64,000 bases of DNA from positions 992,001 through 1,056,000 of the forward strand of contig JAHBUD010000001.1 of assembly GCA_019638255.1 (NCBI GenBank), in the 5' to 3' direction. Each line of letters begins with the position of its first letter. The first letter of the stretch is position 1. The notes beneath the pieces were generated by a model that was not told the origin of the DNA, did no database searches, and worked only from the letters and a program-made list of their open reading frames with translations. Shown here piece after piece: positions 45,385-54,968 of this stretch. This DNA is from Cyclobacteriaceae bacterium. GTDB lineage: Bacteria; Bacteroidota; Bacteroidia; Cytophagales; Cyclobacteriaceae. The position numbers and the translations under genes were made by a program.

Positions 45385-45501
45385 ATGAAAGTAAAAGCAT
45401 CCATAAAAAAGCGTAGCGCTGATTGCAAAATTATCAGACGCAAGGGCAAGTTGTATGTGATTAACAAGAAGAACCCTCGCTATAAGCAGAGACAAGGGTA
45501 A
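45385..45501 (+). CDS. rpmJ: 50S ribosomal protein L36, zinc-free type
   Basis: 38 residues, ATG 45385 to TAA 45499-45501. [20 protein letters not shown] and [10 protein letters not shown] match L36. Only one of the four zinc ligands (Cys14) is left, so this is the C-minus form. Usual place between infA and rpsM. Confidence 0.95.
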   Translation: MKVKASIKKRSADCKIIRRKGKLYVINKKNPRYKQRQG

Positions 45502-45551
45502 TTCCTGTGGTAACCTGATTATTTAGTAAAAGAAACAGATAATATAATAAC

Positions 45552-45932
45552 ATGGCAAGGATACAAGGTGTCGATATTCCGGATAACAAAAGAGGTGAAA
45601 TCAGCCTGACCTATATTTATGGTATAGGAAGGCGGACAGCTCAAAAGATATTAACGGGTGCCGGTGTGGACTGGAGCAAAAAAGCAAAAGATTGGACGGA
45701 TGAAGAGTCCAATGCAATCCGCTCCATCATTGCTGAGGGAATTCGCGTAGAAGGTTCACTTCGCTCGGAAGTTCAATTAAGCATTAAGCGTCTTATGGAT
45801 ATCGGATGCTACCGTGGCCTTCGCCATCGTAAGGGTTTGCCGGTTCGCGGACAAACCACAAAAAACAATGCGCGCACACGTAAGGGTAAGCGCAAAACAG
45901 TGGCGAATAAGAAAAAGGCTACGAAAGGTTAA
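45552..45932 (+). CDS. rpsM: 30S ribosomal protein S13
   Basis: 126 residues. [31 protein letters not shown] and [20 protein letters not shown] are diagnostic. S13 contacts the 50S subunit and P-site tRNA. Starts the alpha part of the cluster, 50 bp after rpmJ. Confidence 0.98.
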   Translation: MARIQGVDIPDNKRGEISLTYIYGIGRRTAQKILTGAGVDWSKKAKDWTDEESNAIRSIIAEGIRVEGSLRSEVQLSIKRLMDIGCYRGLRHRKGLPVRGQTTKNNARTRKGKRKTVANKKKATKG

Positions 45933-45962
45933 TCATTGATCTGGATATAAATAGTTGAAACA

Positions 45963-46358
45963 ATGTCCTCAGAAAAAAGAAAAGATAAAGCAAAAAAGCG
46001 TGTAGTACAGGTCGAGGCCTCAGGCCAGGCACATATACACGCTACTTTTAATAACATTGTTATTTCCATGACCAACTCAACCGGTCAGGTAATTACATGG
46101 GCATCTGCTGGTAAAATGGGTTTTAAAGGCTCAAAGAAAAACACACCGTATGCTGCTCAGGTAGCTGCTCAGGATTGTGCTTCAAAAGCTTTCGAACTTG
46201 GCTTAAGAAAGGTCGAAGTTTTTGTGAAGGGTCCGGGTTCCGGTCGCGAGTCGGCCATACGCACCATTCAGTCTGTAGGAATTGAAGTAACTACCATAAA
46301 GGATATTACTCCACTTCCTCATAACGGTTGCAGACCTCCTAAAAAGCGGAGAGTATAA
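45963..46358 (+). CDS. rpsK: 30S ribosomal protein S11
   Basis: 131 residues. [39 protein letters not shown] and [13 protein letters not shown] at the C-terminus are conserved. S11 lines the mRNA exit on the platform. 76 bp to rpsD. Confidence 0.98.
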   Translation: MSSEKRKDKAKKRVVQVEASGQAHIHATFNNIVISMTNSTGQVITWASAGKMGFKGSKKNTPYAAQVAAQDCASKAFELGLRKVEVFVKGPGSGRESAIRTIQSVGIEVTTIKDITPLPHNGCRPPKKRRV

Positions 46359-46434
46359 TTTTTAACTAAGCATTTAACGATTGACGAATCAGGGTTTTAA
46401 ACTGAACGCAACGATCAAAAAATAAACAATAGAA

Positions 46435-47040
46435 ATGGCACGATACACAGGTCCCAGAGCTAGAATTTCAAGACGTTTTGGTGAGCCGATTTTAGGCGAC
46501 AACAAAGCTCTTCAAAAGAAAAACTATGCACCCGGAATGCATGGCAAAGGCAAAAAAAGAAAGCAGTCCGAATATGCAGTACAGCTTGCTGAAAAGCAGA
46601 AGGCTAAGTACATCTATGGATTGCTGGAACGCCAGTTTGCCAAGCTTTTCGACAAAGCATCACGTAAGAAAGGTATTACGGGTGAAACTCTTTTGCAATT
46701 GCTGGAGGCCAGGCTCGATAATATGGTTTACCGTTTGGGAATAGCCCCTACAAGAAGGGCAGCCCGCCAATTAGTTTCCCACAAGCACATTACTGTAAAT
46801 GGGGAACTGGTAAATATTCCTTCTTATACCCTTCGTGCAGGCGATAGAGTTGGAGTTCGTGAAAAATCAAAATCCCTTGAGGCAATAACAACCAGTTTGT
46901 CTATTCAAGGTGCAAAGAAATACCCCTGGTTGGAATGGGATAGCAGCGAAATGGAAGGTCGGGTTATTCACCTTCCGGTACGCCAGGATATCCCGGAGAA
47001 CATCAATGAACAATTGATCGTTGAATTGTACTCGAAGTAA
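46435..47040 (+). CDS. rpsD: 30S ribosomal protein S4
   Basis: 201 residues. [19 protein letters not shown] start, and the S4 RNA-binding domain with [20 protein letters not shown] and [10 protein letters not shown]. No N-terminal zinc Cys motif. A primary 16S rRNA binder. Confidence 0.98.
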   Translation: MARYTGPRARISRRFGEPILGDNKALQKKNYAPGMHGKGKKRKQSEYAVQLAEKQKAKYIYGLLERQFAKLFDKASRKKGITGETLLQLLEARLDNMVYRLGIAPTRRAARQLVSHKHITVNGELVNIPSYTLRAGDRVGVREKSKSLEAITTSLSIQGAKKYPWLEWDSSEMEGRVIHLPVRQDIPENINEQLIVELYSK

Positions 47041-47065
47041 TTCTAACTATTAACCAGAACGCATT

Positions 47066-48055
47066 ATGTCAATATTAGCATTTCAGATTCCGGATAAAGT
47101 TGTAATGGAAAAAGCCGATGATTTTCACGGCACCTTCACCTTCAAACCATTGGAAAAAGGCTATGGTGTTACCATCGGTAATGCTTTACGCAGAATCCTT
47201 TTGTCTTCATTAGAAGGTTACGCCATTACAGGTATTAAAATTCCGGGTGTATTGCATGAGTTTTCCACCATCGAAGGGGTTGTAGAAGATGTTGCAGAAA
47301 TCATCCTTAACCTGAAGATGGTTCGTTTTAGAAAGATTACAGATGGATTCGATTCAAAGGTTACCATCAACATCAAAAAGCAGAAGCAGTTCAAGGCTGG
47401 TGATATAACCAAATTCACCTCAGCTTTCGAAGTGTTGAATCCGGATCATGTAATCTGTAACCTGGATGAATCTGCAAATTTTGAAATTGAACTAACCATC
47501 GAAAAAGGAAGAGGATACCTTCCGGCAGAAGAAAATAAACCTGCTGAACAAGTGTTCGGCTTCATTCCGATTGACGCAATCTTTACACCAATTAAAAATG
47601 TAAAATTCAGCGTTGAGAACACGCGTGTTGAACAGAAGACTGACTACGAAAAACTGGTCCTTGAAATTCAAACGGATGGATCTATTCATCCGGAGCGTGC
47701 ACTGGAAGGCGCAGCGCATATCTTGATTAAGCACTTTGCATTGTTCTCCGATAAATCCATGGAGTTGGAGACCGGAAAAGATGCAGAAGTTGAGCAGGTT
47801 GATGAGGAATTGTTGCACATGCGAAAGCTGTTGAAAACACCTTTGCATGACCTTGATTTATCGGTTCGTGCTTACAACTGTTTGAAAGCAGCCGATGTTA
47901 AAACCTTGGGTGACCTGGTAGAACTCGAAATTTCTGACATGATGAAGTTTAGAAATTTTGGTAAGAAGTCGTTGGCTGAGTTGGAACAACTGGTAGCTGA
48001 AAAAGGACTTACCTTCGGCATGGACCTGGTTAAGTATAAACTTGAAGAAGATTAA
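47066..48055 (+). CDS. rpoA: DNA-directed RNA polymerase subunit alpha
   Basis: 329 residues. N-terminal dimerisation domain with [18 protein letters not shown] and [17 protein letters not shown], and the C-terminal domain with [20 protein letters not shown] and [18 protein letters not shown]. Nucleates assembly of the polymerase and contacts activators. 5 bp before rplQ. Confidence 0.98.
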   Translation: MSILAFQIPDKVVMEKADDFHGTFTFKPLEKGYGVTIGNALRRILLSSLEGYAITGIKIPGVLHEFSTIEGVVEDVAEIILNLKMVRFRKITDGFDSKVTINIKKQKQFKAGDITKFTSAFEVLNPDHVICNLDESANFEIELTIEKGRGYLPAEENKPAEQVFGFIPIDAIFTPIKNVKFSVENTRVEQKTDYEKLVLEIQTDGSIHPERALEGAAHILIKHFALFSDKSMELETGKDAEVEQVDEELLHMRKLLKTPLHDLDLSVRAYNCLKAADVKTLGDLVELEISDMMKFRNFGKKSLAELEQLVAEKGLTFGMDLVKYKLEED

Positions 48056-48060
48056 TTGAA

Positions 48061-48606
48061 ATGAGACACGGTAAGAAAGTAAATCATCTTGGAAGAACCG
48101 CCAGTCATCGCAGTGCTTTACTGTCGAACATGGCATCTTCGCTTATTCTTAGCAAGCGCATTACTACTACGGTAGCAAAAGCAAAAGCGTTGCGGAAGTA
48201 CGTTGAGCCGCTCATTACAAAGGCGAAGAACGATACCATGCATTCGCGCAGAACAGTGTTCTCATACTTGCAAAATAAGGAGTCTGTAAAGGAGTTGTTC
48301 GGTACAATAGCCTCCAGAACAGCTGAGCGTCCGGGTGGCTATACCCGCATCATCAAAATGGGTGATGTACGTCTTGGCGATAATGCTGAAATGTGCCTGA
48401 TTGAATTGGTTGATTTCAACGACATCTACAAGAAAGAAGGTACTGCCAAGAAGGCTAAAACCCGAAGAAGTCGTGCTGCCAAAGGTAAAAAGGCTGATGA
48501 GTCTGTAGAAGCAGCCGAAGCATCGGAAGCGCCAGTAGCCGAGGAGAAGGCTAAAAAGCCCGCGAAAAAGGCCAAGACTGAGAAGAAAGAAGCCGGTAAC
48601 GAATAG
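48061..48606 (+). CDS. rplQ: 50S ribosomal protein L17 with long basic/acidic tail
   Basis: 181 residues; the core ([40 protein letters not shown]) ends near residue 125, the usual L17 length. A tail of about 55 residues rich in Ala, Lys and Glu follows ([35 protein letters not shown]). The tail is in frame with no sign of a frameshift. Last gene of the ribosomal run, closed by a terminator. Confidence 0.97.
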   Translation: MRHGKKVNHLGRTASHRSALLSNMASSLILSKRITTTVAKAKALRKYVEPLITKAKNDTMHSRRTVFSYLQNKESVKELFGTIASRTAERPGGYTRIIKMGDVRLGDNAEMCLIELVDFNDIYKKEGTAKKAKTRRSRAAKGKKADESVEAAEASEAPVAEEKAKKPAKKAKTEKKEAGNE

Positions 48607-48628
48607 TGATAGATTTGATTCATATGGG

Positions 48629-48658
48629 AAAGGATTGGACATGGTTCAATCCTTTTTT
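48629..48658 (+). terminator. Terminator after rplQ
   Basis: AAAGGATTG (48629-48637), 9-base loop, CAATCCTTT (48647-48655), T-run to 48658. Nine-base-pair stem, 23 bp after the rplQ stop. Confidence 0.85.
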
Positions 48659-48732
48659 GTTTTCAATCCGTTGATGAAATCGATTGTTGTGAAAAAGTTC
48701 AGGTAATAGTCATAGTATAACCCCTTGAATTT

Positions 48733-48740
48733 TATTTTTG
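48733..48740 (+). promoter_or_regulatory. -7 promoter element for carA
   Basis: TATTTTTG, an exact TAnnTTTG match, 18 bp before the GTG at 48758. Its position makes starts at 48725 and 48740 impossible, which fixes the carA start. Confidence 0.65.
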
Positions 48741-48757
48741 TGAAACCACTTAATCAC

Positions 48758-49864
48758 GTGAGCAAAAAAGCCTACCTACTTCTTGCCGATGGGTTCCTGA
48801 TGGCGGGGAAACTAATTGGAAAGCCGGGTACCACCGGAGGAGAAATATGTTTCAACACGGGCATGACCGGGTACCAGGAGATCTACACCGATCCGTCTTA
48901 TTATGGTCAGATCATTGTAAATACCACTGCCCATATTGGCAATTATGGAACGGTAGATGCTGAACAAGAGTCGGATTCACCAAAAATCAGTGGGTTGGTG
49001 GTGAATGATTTCTCAGAGGATTTCAGTCGTAAAACATCCCAGGAGAGCCTTCAGGCTTACCTGGAAAGGCATAATGTTACCGGCATTTCCGATATCGATA
49101 CGCGGATGCTGGTGCGTTATATCCGGAGTAAAGGCGCAATGAACGCGCTGATCTCATCGGAGCTAACTCCCGATCAAATGAAGGAAGAAATCAAAAAGGT
49201 TCCCTCCATGGATGGGCTTGAGTTGTCTTCCATCGTATCAACGAAAACCGCTTATACCTTGAGTGAGGAAACTGCCCCATTCCGGGTGGCAGCGCTTGAT
49301 TTCGGCATTAAGAAAAGCATATTAACCAACCTGGCTTCCCGTGGGTGCTTTGTTAAGGTTTTCCCGGCTAAAACCAGTATAGAAGAGCTTGAGGCTTGGG
49401 AACCGAACGGATACTTTCTTTCCAACGGTCCTGGTGACCCAGCCGTTATGGATTATGCCGTTGCTACCGTTAAGCAGATTATCGAAACCGGTAAGCCGGT
49501 TTTTGGTATTTGCCTCGGCCACCAGTTGCTTGCCTTGGCCAACGGTTTATCAACGTACAAAATGCATCACGGTCACCGCGGATTGAACCATCCGGTAAAA
49601 AATCTGATCACGGGTTTGGGTGAGATGACATCCCAGAACCATGGATTTGCGGTGAGTGATAAGGGCATTGACTACAGCCGGGTTGAAGTAACGCACCTTC
49701 ATCTGAATGATGATACCGTTATGGGTATTCGTGTAAAGGATAAGAAAGCCTTTTCTGTTCAATACCATCCGGAAGCTTCTCCAGGCCCGCACGATTCACG
49801 CTACTTGTTTGATGAATTTGTAGCAATGATCAGACAGGAGCAATTGCAGACGATCAATAATTAA
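48758..49864 (+). CDS. carA: Carbamoyl-phosphate synthase small subunit
   Basis: 368 residues from GTG 48758 (VSKKAYLLLADGFLMAG), the usual start; the frame is open from 48725 but across the promoter. N-terminal CPSase small-chain domain (TGMTGYQEIYTDPSYYGQII), C-terminal class I amidotransferase with the nucleophile in VFGICLGHQLLALA and the His-Glu pair in VQYHPEASPGPHDS. Supplies ammonia from glutamine for carbamoyl phosphate, used in arginine and pyrimidine synthesis. carB is not in the window. Confidence 0.96.
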   Translation: MSKKAYLLLADGFLMAGKLIGKPGTTGGEICFNTGMTGYQEIYTDPSYYGQIIVNTTAHIGNYGTVDAEQESDSPKISGLVVNDFSEDFSRKTSQESLQAYLERHNVTGISDIDTRMLVRYIRSKGAMNALISSELTPDQMKEEIKKVPSMDGLELSSIVSTKTAYTLSEETAPFRVAALDFGIKKSILTNLASRGCFVKVFPAKTSIEELEAWEPNGYFLSNGPGDPAVMDYAVATVKQIIETGKPVFGICLGHQLLALANGLSTYKMHHGHRGLNHPVKNLITGLGEMTSQNHGFAVSDKGIDYSRVEVTHLHLNDDTVMGIRVKDKKAFSVQYHPEASPGPHDSRYLFDEFVAMIRQEQLQTINN

Positions 49865-49888
49865 TCATTAGTTCTAACTCTTAAATAA

Positions 49889-51172
<1,284 letters not shown>

Positions 51173-51178
51173 TAAATG

Positions 51179-51205
51179 AAGCCCCGCAAACCGGGGCTTT
51201 TTTCT
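51179..51205 (+). terminator. Terminator after eno
   Basis: AAGCCCCG (51179-51186), loop CAAAC, CGGGGCTT (51192-51199), then TTTTCTTTTT. Six GC pairs and a long T-run, 6 bp after the eno stop. Confidence 0.9.
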
Positions 51206-51221
51206 TTTTCTCAATTCTTCC

Positions 51222-51229
51222 TATCTTCG
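51222..51229 (+). promoter_or_regulatory. Probable -7 element for the DivIC/FtsB-type gene
   Basis: TATCTTCG, one mismatch from TAnnTTTG, 18 bp before the ATG at 51248 and directly after the eno terminator. Confidence 0.45.
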
Positions 51230-51247
51230 ATTTACTTTTTAAACGAA

Positions 51248-51538
51248 ATGCTAAAACGTATACCTCCATTTTTTCGTAACTTCTATACCGTTACTGCAAT
51301 CATATTTTTGACCTGGATGATTTTTCTTGACTCTAATGATATTATGAGCCGGTATAAACTTTCCTCCAGACTTCGTTCATTGGAGAATGACAAGGAATAC
51401 TATCTTGAAAAGATTAAAGAAGTTGAAAAGGATCGGGAGGCGCTTTTCGGTGATCGTGAATCGCTTGAAAAGTTTGCCCGCGAAAAATATTTGATGAAGA
51501 AGGAAAACGAAGATGTGTTTGTCATCGTTGAAGAATAA
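51248..51538 (+). CDS. Septum formation initiator (DivIC/FtsB type)
   Basis: 96 residues from ATG 51248; the frame opens at 51176 in the eno terminator, which excludes the earlier start. One transmembrane segment (VTAIIFLTWMIFL, residues about 15-30), then a coiled coil (LSSRLRSLENDKEYYLEKIK) and the FAREKYLMKKENEDVFVI tail typical of DivIC/FtsB. A divisome protein with FtsL and FtsQ/DivIB partners. Common next to eno in many bacteria. Confidence 0.88.
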   Translation: MLKRIPPFFRNFYTVTAIIFLTWMIFLDSNDIMSRYKLSSRLRSLENDKEYYLEKIKEVEKDREALFGDRESLEKFAREKYLMKKENEDVFVIVEE

Positions 51539-51548
51539 AAATTTAATT

Positions 51549-52121
51549 ATGCGAGCCCTTGTAATTTTCTTGCTTGTGATTGCTTCGGCTGGTGCCATTT
51601 GGGCACAAGGTGAAGCCAATAGTTTGAAGGATGTTCCATTTAAAGAAAGAGTATTTACGGGTGGTGGCTTTGGAATGGGATTTAATAATTTCCAGGACTT
51701 TATTTCCGTGTCACCTGTAGTTGGATATTCTTTCACCCGAAAGTTCATGGGAGGTGTGGGTCTTTCCTATCAGTTTGTTAAGTACAAGAATGTTATTCCG
51801 GGTAAAGACATTAATGCACATAACTTTGGAATTAATCCTTTTTTGCGTTTTAATGTCGTGCAGGGTTTTTTCCTCCAGACTGAGTATGAGCACTTAAACT
51901 ATGAGTTTATTAATTATCCATCATTGGAAACATCGCGTCAGGCTTTTAACAGTTTTCTGGGGGGCGCAGGATATATTCAGCCCATGGGCAGAAATGCAGC
52001 TTTATTTGCGATGGCGCTGTACAACTTCAATTTTCAAACCCCGGCACAAAATGAATTTGCACCCTATTACAGCCCATGGATTTTTAGAGTGGGGGTAAAT
52101 GTGGGCGGATTTATTTTCTAG
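51549..52121 (+). CDS. Small outer membrane beta-barrel protein
   Basis: 190 residues from ATG 51549, chosen for its signal peptide (VIFLLVIASAGAIWAQ); the frame is open from 51513. The mature part has strands VFTGGGFGMGFNNFQDFISV, VSPVVGYSFTRKFMGGVGLS, GINPFLRFNVVQGFFLQTEY and ends in F (GVNVGGFIF), typical of an eight-strand barrel of unknown role. Starts 10 bp after the DivIC-type gene, so likely co-transcribed. Its TAG overlaps the TAG of the convergent gene (CTAG at 52118-52121). Confidence 0.75.
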   Translation: MRALVIFLLVIASAGAIWAQGEANSLKDVPFKERVFTGGGFGMGFNNFQDFISVSPVVGYSFTRKFMGGVGLSYQFVKYKNVIPGKDINAHNFGINPFLRFNVVQGFFLQTEYEHLNYEFINYPSLETSRQAFNSFLGGAGYIQPMGRNAALFAMALYNFNFQTPAQNEFAPYYSPWIFRVGVNVGGFIF

Positions 52122-53200
52122 AGCGCAACACCTAGTTTTTTACCAAGATCTTTTAAATCCTCAACCACTTTCGGATTGAGAGGTATTCCTTCTTCTTTTC
52201 TTCGTGTGCTCATTTCTCGTTCCGGATCGCCATGAATTAAGACTCTTTCTTTTCCTTCCACAGTAGTAGCAGCACGAAAACGCGTAATCCAATTATCCAT
52301 ATGTTTTTTGAATTCATCGGCTGGGCGGAATGCATCTACGCGCATGGCACCTAAAAAATGACCAATGCCCTCACCTACCGGATCAGCCGGAGGTTGTAAA
52401 AAGGCAACAAACGGTGGAACCCACGGCCCATAGTTGGCACCCGAAAGTACAGCCGATAAAATATCAACCATGGCGCCAAGTCCATACCCTTTATGACTGC
52501 CGTGTTCATAGTCGCTGCCCAACGGAATTAACGCGCCTCCATCTTTCAATTCATGTGGGTTGGTAGAAGGTGCTCCATCCTTGGTTTGGATCCAGCCCAA
52601 TGGAGCTTCTTTATTTTTTCGTTGAAGAATTTCAAGCTTACCATTGGCTGCCGTAGTGGTGGCCATGTCGAGAACAAAAGGCGGTTGCTTGTCGGCTGGT
52701 ATAGCAAGGGAAATTGGGTTTGTCCCCAACAGTCGCTCAACGGAAAATGTAGGAGCTACCAAAGGGCTTGCATTGGTCATGGCCCAGCCAATCATGTCGT
52801 GCTGCAAGGCCATCATGGTGTGGTAGCCGGCAATACCAAAGTGGTTTGAGTTCTTCACGGCCACCCATCCGGTTCCGGCTGTTTTGGCTTTGGCTATGGC
52901 AATTTCCATGGCTTTAGGCGCCACCACCAGGCCCAGCCCACCATCACCATCCACAACTGCTGTGCTGGGCGATTCATGAACAATTTTGATGTTGGGTGTA
53001 GCATTTATCCGCTTGGCTTCCCATAAGCGTACATATCCGGATAGCCGGGCCAAGCCATGCGAATCAATACCCCGAAGATCGGCCGAGAGTAATACCTCAG
53101 AGGCGAGGTTGGCATCATCATCGGAACATCCGATTTTTTTGAAAATATCAAAACCGAATTGCCGAAGGGCTTCAACCGGAAATACATGCTCATTTTTCAT
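52118..53200 (-). CDS. Malate/L-lactate dehydrogenase family protein (Ldh_2)
   Basis: 360 residues. Family motifs: LRGIDSHGLARLSGYVRLW, VAVKNSNHFGIAGYHTMMAL, LGTNPISLAIP and GYGLGAMVDILSAVLSGA. NAD(P)-dependent oxidation of 2-hydroxy acids such as malate, lactate or ureidoglycolate; the substrate cannot be read from the sequence. No signal peptide, cytoplasmic. Own promoter on the minus strand. Confidence 0.9.
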   Translation of the reverse strand: MKNEHVFPVEALRQFGFDIFKKIGCSDDDANLASEVLLSADLRGIDSHGLARLSGYVRLWEAKRINATPNIKIVHESPSTAVVDGDGGLGLVVAPKAMEIAIAKAKTAGTGWVAVKNSNHFGIAGYHTMMALQHDMIGWAMTNASPLVAPTFSVERLLGTNPISLAIPADKQPPFVLDMATTTAANGKLEILQRKNKEAPLGWIQTKDGAPSTNPHELKDGGALIPLGSDYEHGSHKGYGLGAMVDILSAVLSGANYGPWVPPFVAFLQPPADPVGEGIGHFLGAMRVDAFRPADEFKKHMDNWITRFRAATTVEGKERVLIHGDPEREMSTRRKEEGIPLNPKVVEDLKDLGKKLGVAL

Positions 53201-53205
53201 AGGTG

Positions 53206-53213
53206 CAAAGATA
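53206..53213 (-). promoter_or_regulatory. -7 promoter element for the Ldh_2 gene
   Basis: TATCTTTG on the minus strand (53213-53206), exact consensus, ending 5 bp before the ATG at 53200, so the leader is very short or absent. Confidence 0.6.
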
Positions 53214-53322
53214 GTTGCAATTGAAGCATCCTAAAGTCATTTCATGGTGCAGCACAATTTTAACGTTAATTTCGTTATGGAATTTGCCTGATCGTTGCAT
53301 CTGGCAATAAACTAAACATACT

Positions 53323-54927
53323 ATGAAGCGAACCATTTTTCTTTATCTGCTGGTGGCCATGTTCCCGGCATTTTCACAAAGTGAAAAACAAGTTGATTCC
53401 AAAATAAGCCGTGTAACGGTTTTTTTGAACCGTGCCCAGGTAACACGTGAACTCAAAACCCGCGTAGAGACTGGCCGGACAAACCTCATTTTATCTGGGC
53501 TGACTTCGCAACTCAACCACCAAAGTGTTCAGGTTTCCGGAAAGGGCAACATCATTATTCTGGGTATAAACCATAACCAGAATTACCTGAGTGAGTTTAA
53601 TATGCCGAAGAAATTAATTGTACTAAGAGATTCACTTGAGATTTATAAACGTCAGCTTGCCCAGGAACAACATCAAAAGGATATTCTCACAAAGGAAGAG
53701 CAGATGATTTTGAGCAATCAGAAAATAGGTGGAGCTAATCAAAACGTTTCGGTGAACGAGCTCAAGGCTATGGCCGATTTTTACCGGAGCCGCCTGGGCG
53801 AGATTGGTGTAGCTAAAATGAAAACGGATGATAAAATCAAGGAGATCAATGAACGCATCACTAAACTCAACCAGCAGATACGTGAGCAAAACGAGTTGTA
53901 CAGTCGCAATACAAGCGAAATTGTGATCAGCGTTTCGGCCGAGAGTGCCACGAATGTTGAGTTGGAGGTGAATTATGTTGTTGGCAATGCAGGTTGGTAC
54001 CCCGTTTATGATTTAAGGGCCACCAACACCAAAGCCCCGGTGCAGTTGAATTACAAAGCGAATGTTTTTCAAAGCACGGGTGAAGAGTGGAACAATGTTC
54101 GATTAAAGCTTTCCACGGCTAACCCAAGCTTGGGCGGAGTAAAGCCAGAGTTGTATAGCTGGTACCTTGATTTCTATATGCCTCAAGCCTACAAAAAAGC
54201 AGTTGCGACCGGGGCAGTACATCGTGCTATGCCTGTTGCTGAAGATAGGGTTGAACTTAGCATGGAGGTGGCCGATGAAGCACGGAGCAGCGCAGACTTC
54301 ACCCAAACTATACAGAACTCGCTCAACACTGAGTTCGACATCAGTTTACCGTATACAGTGTTCTCTGCTTCCAAGCCCACGTTAGTGGATATTCAAAAGC
54401 ATGATATGAATGCGGTGTATCACTATGCGGTAGCACCCAAACTTGATGTAGATGCATTTTTGATGGCCAAGGCTGTGGGTTGGGAAGATTTCAACTTACT
54501 GCCGGGCGAGGCCAATGTGTTTTTTGAAGGAACATTTGTTGGCAAAACCTTTATCGATCCGAATAATCTGAAAGACACACTCGCGGTTTCGTTGGGCAGG
54601 GACAAGCGCATTGTTGTGAAACGTGAAAAGATTAAGGATTTCACCACCCGCAGAACAATAGCTTCCAGCCAGCGTGAAGCATATGCATGGGAGATTTCAG
54701 TGCGCAATACACGGAATGAGCCGGTGAAAATTACTGTAGAGGATCAGTTACCGCTTTCCAGAAACAGCCAGATTGAAGTTACTGTATTGGATGTTGGCGG
54801 AGCAAAGCACAATAAAGATACCGGTAAGCTGGAATGGGTGATGAGCCTTCAGTCAAACGAAACCCGGAAGGTGGTATTCAAATATGAAGTGAAATACCCG
54901 AAGGACAGACAGATTAGTGGGTTGTAG
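53323..54927 (+). CDS. DUF4139 (MuiA-like) exported protein
   Basis: 534 residues with signal peptide (FLYLLVAMFPAFSQ). N-terminal DUF4140-type domain (RVTVFLNRAQVTRELKTRVE), a coiled-coil stretch (residues about 95-190), then the DUF4139 domain with NAGWYPVYDLRATNTKAPVQ and the C-terminal RDKRIVVKREKI...WEISVRNTRNEPVKI. Family known as mucoidy inhibitor MuiA-like; the molecular role is unclear. A TAATTTCG sequence at 53267 may be its -7 element. Ends before a bidirectional terminator. Confidence 0.88.
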   Translation: MKRTIFLYLLVAMFPAFSQSEKQVDSKISRVTVFLNRAQVTRELKTRVETGRTNLILSGLTSQLNHQSVQVSGKGNIIILGINHNQNYLSEFNMPKKLIVLRDSLEIYKRQLAQEQHQKDILTKEEQMILSNQKIGGANQNVSVNELKAMADFYRSRLGEIGVAKMKTDDKIKEINERITKLNQQIREQNELYSRNTSEIVISVSAESATNVELEVNYVVGNAGWYPVYDLRATNTKAPVQLNYKANVFQSTGEEWNNVRLKLSTANPSLGGVKPELYSWYLDFYMPQAYKKAVATGAVHRAMPVAEDRVELSMEVADEARSSADFTQTIQNSLNTEFDISLPYTVFSASKPTLVDIQKHDMNAVYHYAVAPKLDVDAFLMAKAVGWEDFNLLPGEANVFFEGTFVGKTFIDPNNLKDTLAVSLGRDKRIVVKREKIKDFTTRRTIASSQREAYAWEISVRNTRNEPVKITVEDQLPLSRNSQIEVTVLDVGGAKHNKDTGKLEWVMSLQSNETRKVVFKYEVKYPKDRQISGL

Positions 54928-54930
54928 ATT

Positions 54931-54967
54931 AAAATTGTCCTACACCTTTAAGGTGTAGGACAATTTT
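54931..54967. terminator. Bidirectional terminator between convergent genes
   Basis: A perfect 18-bp inverted repeat, AAAATTGTCCTACACCTT (54931-54948) and its complement (54950-54967), around a single T. T-run on the plus strand, A-run at the left for the minus strand. It serves the MuiA-like gene and the M14 gene, whose stop lies 2 bp away. Confidence 0.9.
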
Positions 54968-54968
54968 T

